Of a DNA stretch of 64,000 bases, positions 55,869 to 64,000 are shown one piece after another. Each line of letters opens with the position of its first letter. Position 1 is the stretch's first letter. The notes under the pieces were generated by a model, which had not been told where the DNA came from, did no database searches, and saw nothing but the letters and a program-made list of their open reading frames with translations. This DNA is from Triangularia verruculosa. Its lineage: Eukaryota; Ascomycota; Sordariomycetes; Sordariales; Podosporaceae. Both the position numbers and the translations under genes were made by a program. Location of the stretch: NCBI GenBank assembly GCA_033296885.1, contig MU863886.1, positions 1 to 64,000 of the forward strand, written 5' to 3'.

Positions 55869-56036
55869 GCGAACAACTCCAACGATGAATTGTTCTTTCT
55901 CAAACTTGCCGCAAGTGGCTCTTCCCCAGAAGACAGTCTCATCGAAAAATATCTTTATATCTTGAAAAGACAATTGCCTGACCTTTATTCACCTTACCAA
56001 TCCGCACACGACATTTTAGTCGGCCAACCGCTTTGA
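55869..56036 (+). pseudogene. Orphan coding-like fragment
   Basis: A 55-codon frame (ANNSNDELFFLKLAASGSS, then a helical segment ending DILVGQPL and a TGA) has amino acid composition typical of a real protein. It has no ATG, and a TAG lies about 16 codons upstream of it. I recognise no family. It could be the last exon of a lost gene left beside the mobile element. Confidence 0.35.
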
Positions 56037-59000
56037 TACCACTGCCGAGATCGCCGACGTCACTCCAACAATCCCAAATCTCCCGGCTGAAGCTTCCTCA
56101 GGAAACACCTAAGCCCCTCCAATTTGCTTCCATTCGCCGTCCTCCTTCGTTACCGCGTAGTATCATGCATTTCGGCAACCGGAGTGCACTACCGACGACA
56201 ACACGCTGGCCATCTTCGGCATATGAACCACCCTAGCAGTCCCTCTAATCCTATCCAAAGATCGAATCACCAGGTATTTTCATTATTGGGGAGGTAGCGG
56301 CGATAAGTTCACGATAACAATTAGACATGGGTGTCTCGGATGACAAGGCATGGCCGCCACGTGCGGCTCACGTTCCTCCATAATGTCCGTGACACCCTTT
56401 GCCGCTACCGAAATCTCATCCCTTGCAGAACAGCAGGTCTTCTTGGGATCGATGAACCGAGGTCATCACGCAGGCGGTACGATGGATATATTTTGTGGTA
56501 GTTAAATATTCGAAATATCTCGTGCGAATCGGTGCATCTTGGCCCCCTATCTAGATGCATCTTGCAGGGGAAGGCAAGGTACCTAGACAAGCCACCGACC
56601 ACCACCACCACGACTAGTAAGGAAAAATCTCCCCGAATGAAGCTGCAGTCCTAACCGGTTCTGCCTTCCATTTTGGGTTTCAAACTGTGTGGTACAGATT
56701 ACATACCGAACCGAGCAGATTCAGCAAGTAAAAAAAAGAGATTGTACCACAGGCCAAGACACACATCTTGCGGTTCGAGACATTGGTTCCAGGTTGACCT
56801 ACATGAATATCGTAGCATTAAAGAAACGGAGTTGAGCCATTTCAGCTCGCCATTTCTCACGATTACAAATCTCGGAGGAAAAAGAGACAATTCAAACTGA
56901 CAACTCAAAATGCCGAATTATTGTGCCTTTGCCTGCTGCTGTCGCTCTCAGGGGGCGAAAAAGAAAGCAAAGGGCAACGAAGTAACGATGTTCCACTTTC
57001 TGTCTGCCATTCAACCCACTCAGCCTGTCATTGCGTCATCCCAACAGCCAACCGTCAGGTTGAGAATTATCGCCGATGTTGAGTTGGAAATAGCGTCGAA
57101 ACCCGGGTATTCAACTTGCATCTCCCCGGTGTCGTGCCTGTTAACGTTGCAACCTCGAAGTTCTCGGCAAGCTAGCCAAGCAAAAAAAGCTGCTAACGTT
57201 TCGACACAGCGTTCGGTGAGTTTTCACTCCCCTTCTTTCTTCAGTGCTGCAAGCTTCGGCGTCGTCCTCCAGCCAGGGCTAGATTCCTTCTGCAACGGCA
57301 ACACCCGGAAGCGCCGGGCCTTCCGCTCTCCCCCGCCGTCAACCTTTTCTCGGCATATAAGAGTGTCGATCATTTGTTTTATCTTTCGTCGATCGTCTTC
57401 TTTAAGTGTCGATAACGGACTGCGCGTGAAGAGAAACAGCAAAAAAAACAAAAAAAGAACCAAAAACATCTCTGAACAACAGGATCTGTTTACCGCAGGG
57501 TATGAGCTCCCCCTATTTTTCGCATATCACTAACCACATCCGTATTCCTTCTTGACTTGCTGGCTCGTTTTGATTTTGCCTTCTCTTTTTTTTCCCCCAA
57601 AATGTCGCGTGGCGTAGGTAGCATGAAAAGAACCACATCCTCAAAACCATAACACCACTCTTGAAAAGAAAGCTGGTTTTGGTTGAGAACAAGGGGTCCA
57701 TTTGCGATGCAACCGCCTTCTCTTGTCAGAAAGGTCAAACGAATGGAGAGCCGAGCCTAAAAAGCTGCCAAGCTCGTTGAGGTTGAGCAAAACGTTTGAA
57801 AATGTTCCGTACACTCTCACCACCCTACTGACCCCCACAGAAACTTTTGCTCGCAAGATTAAAGAATTGAATGTACTTTCACGGCGTAAAAACATGCACC
57901 AAACCCTCTCTTATGACTGCCTTCTCCCCCTCTTAAACCTTTCTCTCATCCATAGCTTATCCCGTTACTCACCCCACCTCCCCGTCCTGCACACTGTTCA
58001 TGCAGTGTCACATCAAACCTACACAGTACCTTCCCCCCATCCCACCCACCACTAGGGTCACATCCTCTCCCCTTGCTTGACCTCCCGCGCCCCGTCCGTC
58101 CGTTACTCCCGCCCGCGCCCCTTGCACGCCGCGCGCCGTTTTAATAAAGAAACATCTTCGACCGCTCATTCAGCCTTGGGTATAAGAGCTCTCGTCTCCC
58201 CTCTCTCCCCTCCTTCGCGCAACCACGTTCAGCTGGATCACCACCACATGTCTTATTACTCTCACACGCACATACATTTCTTTTTGACTTCTTCATTCCT
58301 GTCTTCGTCGTCTTCTTCCCTTTCATCTACACATACAGTGACAATAATCCTCACTTCATCTCGAGCTGTTCTCATCTCTTCACTTTCCAACTGGAAAACA
58401 ACACTACAGCCTCCTCTCTTCTCTTACAACAATCAACACCGCCAAGAAAAAAAACCAGCCCAGAAAGCGCCTCTTTCTGCACAGTTAAGTAAAAAGAATT
58501 AGCAGAAACAAAAGCGCGGGGCGCCATGAAGGACAAAAACTGTCGTGGTAAACACAATGCCTAGCCTCCTTTCTCCCCCGAAAAAGGTATATATATAAAC
58601 ATCAAAACATAATACCAAAAGAACAACAGAAATTATACACCTGAAAAAGCTGCCAAACGTGCAGATGCCGTCATTGAGACCTCCGGTTCGGACGGCAAGT
58701 AAAAAAATAAAAATAAAAATAAAAAGAAGTCGGCTCGTAGGTCCGTAGACGGGGGTAGTGAATTCGTAGCAATGCGGGTTGTAGACGACCGGAAGGGGGG
58801 TTCGTAACACAAAACACGGTCGGGGGTGGTCGATCTCCATATTCATGCAGCTGCTGTCTCTTGTCTATCGGTTTTCTCTCGGTTCAGAAGAGAGACAGAC
58901 ATAAAAACGGCAGGCGGGCGTTGCAGAAACTTGCATGAACGTAAGAGAAAACGGAGGACGGATTTGTGGGGGTGGGTTTCGAATCTTCCTTCTTCTGATG

Positions 59001-59362
59001 AATCAAACCCTACATAGAGAAAACAGAGTATCCTGCGGTTAGGTCACATTTTTCCCCGGTAAAACAGAACATAGAAAACATAAAAAGCAGACCGCCCAAA
59101 ACCCAGTATCATGATAAGTAATGACAAGGATGACGAAGAAAAAAAGCCAAGACGAAGAAAAAGAAAAGGGTAATCTGGTGAATTACAACCATTTGTGTTT
59201 CTGCCTCCTCTCCCCATATTTCGGCCGTTTTCCTGCAAGACGGAACCGAAACCTTTACAAGAGGGGCGCACTATTCGTAAAATAAAACGTGTGAGATAAT
59301 CAAAAGGCGAAGAAGAAAAAAGGTGTGCAAAGAAGTCGAATATGCAAATAAGTGTTCGCCCC
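56037..59362. other. Intergenic; TATA and pyrimidine-rich leader without ORF
   Basis: No protein-coding gene was recognised in 3.3 kb. On the plus strand TATAAGAG (58183-58190) is followed by a long C/T-rich stretch and an A/C-rich leader up to about 58460, like the promoter and 5' UTR of a strong gene, but no convincing CDS follows. The right end is the 3' flank of the G-alpha gene. Confidence 0.4.
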
Positions 59363-60665
59363 TTACAGTATAAGTTGCTTCAAGTTCCGTTGGATAATCA
59401 TATCCTGCACGGAGCCCATCGTAATCTTGAGCAAGTTCGTGTCGGTCGCGTTCGTGAAATGACCGTAGATCTCCTTCTCTGGGTTCCGGTTCAACGCCCG
59501 GAATTTGTCCATGAAATACTTGCTGGCCAACTTCCAGTCATCTGGTGGGCCGTGGTAGTCAGTGAAGCCGTGGTCTGTTATCGGGCTCTTGGCTAGCTTC
59601 TCCTTAAAAAGGTCCATCTTGTTGAGGAAGAGAATCAGCGCCGACTTGCTGAACCAGTGTGAATTGGCGATTGACTCCCACAGCATCAAGGCTTCGTTCA
59701 TTTGGTTCTAGACTCCACATTAGTTTCCGTTTTGCTAAACATGCGTGGGGGTCAAACATACGCCGTCCTTGTCCTCCACCAAACATTGGTCGTAGCCTGA
59801 AATGGCGACCAAAAACAGCAGGCAATTAACATTCTCGAAGCAGTGAATCCACTTCTTGCGTTCTGATCTTTGGCCGCCAACGTCGAACATGCGATATGTG
59901 AGTTGGCCCAAATCGAAAATGGTCTCAGTGATGCCCGTCGTCCGTAGCCTTGAGCGCAAAAGATCTTGATCAGTCGGTACGTATTCCTTGTCCCAAACCC
60001 GGTCCAAATCGCCGCAGAAGCTATAGAAAGGTTTGGTCAGCACTTGGTACGGCAATACAATCTTCCTTGGCGGCAGAGTCTTACTAGTCGAGATTATCAT
60101 GCAAGGCATATTCGTTGCCCTTTGCGATGGCCCTCTTCACACCCTCATCCTCCCATAAGCTCTTGATGGGCGCCAAATAATCTTCTGGGAGTGGCTCATC
60201 CGCAACGACATCGTAGTCCACCATGATGTGCGCCATGTTTTTCTGCGCAAGTCATGTCAGTGAGAGTTGGCCAAGGCCTATCGCAGAGTTGTACCGACCT
60301 CGTTGTCTGGGTTCTCGAACGGGATGTTGAGCTCGTTCATGGCGTCAAAGATTAACCGGAAAGAATGAACAATGTTCTGGAACACTACTGGCTTCCACTC
60401 CAACTTTTCGTTTTTACTGAACCCCGACGCATAGATCAATTTCATCTGCTTGAGGACGGTCGATTTTCCGGATTCGCCCGCTCCTGTTTGGCACGGTTAG
60501 GATAGCTGCATACGGCGCAATCAATCAAACCCGAGTATCCATACCTAACAACAACAGCTTCACCTCTTTGGACATTTTCTTTTCATCGGCACGAATGATC
60601 TTGTCCAGCTCGCGCGACCTGGCCGCGCCAGTCTCGTCGCCTTTGTCTCTAGCTCCAAAACACAT
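59363..60665 (-). CDS. gna-2: Heterotrimeric G-protein alpha subunit, GNA-2 type
   Basis: A membrane-associated GTPase that relays receptor signals in growth and development. Five exons (60665-60545, 60483-60299, 60242-60085, 60020-59762, 59707-59363) give 355 residues, the standard length. The P-loop GAGESGKST is residues 41-49, and intron 1 splits its first Gly codon. Switch I is RLRTTGITE with the conserved Arg/Thr, switch II is MFDVGGQRSERKKW, and the guanine-specificity motif is FLNKMDLF; TNATDTNL follows. The N-terminus is MCFGARDKG: Gly2, the myristoylation residue, is absent, while Cys2 could be palmitoylated. It ends NLKQLIL without a pertussis-toxin cysteine at -4. The MCFG start and the KEVKLLLLGAGESGKST context match fungal group II (GNA-2); group I and III members start MGC/MGA. 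Group placement is from memory of the family. Confidence 0.93.
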
Positions 60666-63600
60666 TATGTCGGTAGGGTGGCCGGTACGATGGCGAATCG
60701 ATGTTGTATATTACAGTTGTGAGTTTGGCGAGAAAAAGCAGTCGGCGGGTGACGATGTTCAGCTTCGGAGTAGTAGCTGTCGAGGAGGGTGTGCTGCAAG
60801 CGAATGACGGAGGGCGGCGCACGAAGAAGAGCTAAGGGCCGCAGAACATGAAACGTCTGATGGCGCTGTAGAAGGACAGGCACTGGGCTGAACGGCAGGA
60901 GACAGCTTCGAGGAACCGTAAAACCGATGCACCGCCTGTAATGACGTCGCAACGAGCCCGCGGTCGAGATTCGATTTCAATGAAGCCCTATCCTCGCCTC
61001 ACCATCGAGCGGCTGGGAATCCGAAGGTCAATTGGCACTTTTCGACAATGCCGTCGTCCGGGGTTGCTGGTGAAACTCGTGCGGACTGATGACGAGTGAC
61101 CGGGATGTGACGGATCTGGAAAGCGGGCCACGAAGTCGAAGACGAAGAAAGGGGACAGGAGGCACAATCCGAGCGGTCCGGCAGCGAGAACAAAAGGGGA
61201 CGGGATAAGAGAAGCTGAAGAATAATTCGAAATAATGGGGAATTTTAGGTAGGTGAGAAGATCAGGTGGATGGATTGGCAGCACAAGCAGCAACAAGAGC
61301 GCAGCAGAATGGCCGACGACCCGTGGCTCAGCGCCAGGTGCGACGTGCTCCGTATTAATTCTTCTGTGCTCATCTTTCCATGCACCAGATGCTTGCACCC
61401 CTGTCAACCCATGCAAACCCATTCTTCTTTCTCGCCTCGAGGGGCCCTGCGTGGGTCGTGCTGAAGCGGTAGTGTGCGCTACGCCGGAGACACACCTTGA
61501 ATCCAAAGTAAGCACTTCCAGGTAGGTTGTTCAGGGGTGGCCCGAGTGCCCTCACTACCCAGGTTGTTCCTGATCTGTGGCTGCATCTCGTGCTGCATTT
61601 CTTCACCCCCTTACCTGCCCATTCTTCAGTTGACTTGTCTTTCATTGTTTCACCGGGAACGTCGAGAACACTGGCCACGCGGTGGTGCCGTCCTCGTGGT
61701 GCGGGCTAGGTTGGTGGGCCGTCCTCTTTTGCTGCGCGGTGCTAGCCAAGCCCCTTCAAATGTCCAACGGTGCAGGTGGACGATCACAACTTTTGTCATC
61801 AAAAAGGGCTCCATCAGACCCCAACTTCTCGCGCCATCGCCACGAATCTCAGCTCGCTCCCTTTCTTCTTTCAAATGGTATTTTCCGTCAACACCGGCCT
61901 TAACAACTGGAAGTAGAGGGGGGCCCGCTCTGGCGCGACAGTGTGGACTTTTATGTACGGTATACACTCCGGGGCAATCCCCCTTGAGCCTCTGTACTTT
62001 ATTATGTGTTTCCCTCCGACGGTACCGAATCCATGGCACTCCTGTTTTCCTCTCTCCCCAAGAAGCCGAACTCAAAGACACCAGAGCACAAAGACCAAGC
62101 GCTTGCGCCTATGCGCGTGTCCTGTATCTCGGCAATGCACTTTTTCCAACAAAGAACCGCCAAATCCCCCCTTATTGCGCCCCGGTTAAACCCTGGCTGC
62201 ATCTGCCTCTGCGCGCTAGTTCTGGATAAAGTGGGACCGCCCCGGACGTTTGGGCCTGCTCTGTGCGTTTTCCTGATTATTAGACCCAAGTGTCAGATGT
62301 TCGTCACTGTCCTCTGGCTGCCGGACAGGTTTCGCCGGCTGGGACCTTGTTGACAGATGCCTCTTCTTTCTGGTGGCGGATGGATGTGACCCTCTTGCAG
62401 TCCTAGCCTGTGTAGGATCTTGTTGTTCTGTAGTGTACATAGCTGCAGGAACCTCGTTTCTTCTTTCTCCATCTTTCGCAATCATCGATGCGGGGCAAGC
62501 GAGAGATGGACTCACTCCCCAGACCACCTAGTGAGCTAGGGGCTTGCTGGAAATCTCTTGGCCACTGGAGTTTCTGCACCCTGCTGATTCAGTGACAAGA
62601 AGGGAACAGATCAGCCCTGCGAAGAAGTGGAATAGAATTCGTCACGATTACTTCGTGGAAGAGGAGGACCACCTGCAAGTTTGGGGATTCTCTTGACGAC
62701 ATCCCGAGCCACACAGTACCTGAGAACAACTATAATGCCAGGACCAATCAGAGCCACATGGCAGGAACGCCAACAGTACCGATTAATCTATTTTGCAGCA
62801 ACGCCGATTCCGCACGTGTGGGCGTGCGGCGTCAGTATTTTGATAGTGCGTTTCGGGCAAGTGCATGGCCGCACATATTCTCACCGGTCTTTGCTCTCTT
62901 CAACAGTTTGGCCGACGGGAGGGTGGTCTCGGAGGGGTGCAGGGATCCGAGCCATCAAGCTCACCTCGGCGAATCTTCAATATATAAGTGGTGATCTGTG
63001 GACAGCAGGAAAGACATGTGGTGTCTTGGAATGTGGCCGAGTTACGGTTATTCTCGAGCCAGACGATCCAACCTCGGCCATTCTCTTTTGAGATTGTTAG
63101 CTGGGTAGGAAAGGCCCCCAATCCAAAATGGCCGTTGGGAGAAGGTGAGGTATGTGAGCATCATGGAACTCACGGTACCGCAGGCCATCAACGGTCCGGC
63201 CCCATAGGCCATGGCACTCTGTGCCTCGAATTGCTACCATCCACTTACAGTTGCTCGTGCGCACGAAATCGACTGATCGCGCCGTTCCGTGAGCTGCGAA
63301 TCTCATCTGCTGATCTTCGAGGCGATGGCACCAATGATCTTGCGCTCAGACTTCTCAGCCCTCATTGGCGTCCAGCATTTTGATCCGTCTCTTGTTTTCT
63401 ATCAATGGCGTGCCCCTCGAAGGCCCGAGCTGATGCCGGAGTGGGGCCGGCTACATCGGCAATCCCATGCGGTCTTCCGAGTGGGTTCCCGGCCACAGCT
63501 TCCGTCCGCCCCGGACTTCTAAGATCAGACAACACAGGTTCTGCTCAATGACGAACACCTTGCCCACTTGGAAAGAATGCAATGCAGCCGTTTAAACACT

Positions 63601-63719
63601 ATTCGTAGTATTTCTTCCTGGACTTAACCAAGGCGCGATGGGTCTGTCAATACCCCTTGTCAGGTGTTTGCTTAGAATATGGTGACCCTCCAGCGGACCT
63701 GTTCTTGATAGCGATAGAA
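60666..63719. other. Intergenic upstream of the G-alpha gene
   Basis: Three kilobases without a recognisable gene. A TAGGTAGG motif is at 61247-61254. Frames of 100-230 codons at 61.4-62.2 kb overlap on both strands and lack domains, so they are read as chance. Confidence 0.5.
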
Positions 63720-64000
63720 TTAACTATTGAAAGCTAACGGATAGCTACGGGTGATTTCCCAGACGTCAGGTTGATATTTTTTAGGGTTGTCTTGGAGTTT
63801 TTGCTCCCAACCCTCGACCCAGACTCTCCACACCTCGAGTTTCGAACGTTGTAATTCGCTCATAGGTCCCAAAAAAATCTCTGCACCCGCTACAATCGGT
63901 CTTGTCATATCGTTCATGATAAACCCCACCTCCACCATACTTTTCACCTGCCCCTCCTTCAAGTTGGCTTCACTTCGAGCTTGTGCACGGCGTCTTCTTT
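63720..64000 (-). CDS. C-terminal part of an unknown protein, runs off window
   Basis: The minus strand is open from the window edge to a stop at 63720, 92 sense codons. The sequence has the look of coding DNA (MVEVGFIMNDMTRPIVAGAE, then a Trp-rich segment LEVWRVWVEGWEQKLQDNPK), and an Arg-rich stretch begins at the edge. I do not recognise a family. No start is visible; it would lie beyond 64000. It could also be a chance frame. Confidence 0.4.
   Translation of the reverse strand, partial: RRRRAQARSEANLKEGQVKSMVEVGFIMNDMTRPIVAGAEIFLGPMSELQRSKLEVWRVWVEGWEQKLQDNPKKYQPDVWEITRSYPLAFNS

Noticed and set aside
56910..57533. 207-codon plus-strand frame
   Set aside because: Starts with an ATG but has low-complexity, basic, chance-like composition and no recognisable domain.
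58640..58700. Coding-like plus-strand stretch ending in a TAA (EKAAKRADAVIETSGSDGK)
   Set aside because: No start or acceptor in the matching phase; the nearby ATG exon would join in a different frame.
61537..62229. 230-codon plus-strand frame upstream of the G-alpha gene
   Set aside because: Opposite-strand frames of similar length overlap it; no domain and no consistent codon pattern.

Overview
The window is nuclear DNA of a filamentous ascomycete, most likely a sordariomycete close to the Sordariales (Neurospora, Podospora or Chaetomium type). The grounds are short introns of about 47-105 nt with GTRNGT donors and CTAAC/CTGAC branch sites, dispersed single 5S rRNA genes, the G-alpha repertoire, secreted plant cell-wall enzymes, NACHT-type NLR genes and long intergenic spaces. 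Most predicted genes needed exon joining. The coordinates given span start to stop and the introns are listed in the text; phases were checked by hand.

Layout. 1-26 kb is housekeeping: GET3 ATPase (+), MPE1-like polyadenylation factor (-), an Ups1/PRELI lipid-transfer protein (+), a secreted serine carboxypeptidase (-), mitochondrial release factor 1 (-) divergent from cytosolic tryptophanyl-tRNA synthetase (+), a GST-like protein (+), a 5S rRNA gene (-), a kinesin-3 motor (-) and an LTA4H-type M1 aminopeptidase (-). 26.2-36.1 kb is a gene desert. 36.2-38.5 kb holds a septation-associated Uds1-domain protein (+). A second 5S rRNA gene (+) lies at 40.1 kb and a secreted alpha/beta hydrolase (-) at 40.5-41.5 kb.

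42.4-49.5 kb is the accessory core: a DUF7025-type AAA+ ATPase (-) divergent from a NACHT-ankyrin-ZZ NLR-like gene (+). Both reading frames are interrupted: two stop codons and a frameshift in the first, three single-base frameshifts in the NACHT half of the second. 50-54.7 kb carries a GH10 xylanase and a membrane-anchored GH3 beta-glucosidase (both -); the GH3 gene has one in-frame TGA in its cytoplasmic tail. At 55.26-55.64 kb there is a 384-bp MITE-like element with about 20-bp terminal inverted repeats, flanked by TA and filled with degenerate telomere-like repeats. 59.4-60.7 kb encodes a G-protein alpha subunit (GNA-2 type, -). A coding frame runs off the right edge on the minus strand. 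The window opens with a run of 51 C, probably an assembly edge.

The most interesting items are the broken AAA/NLR pair with a candidate amyloid-like N-terminal motif, the GH3 stop codon, the MITE with telomere-like filling, and two 5S genes that differ by compensatory changes in one helix yet share a 3' flank.
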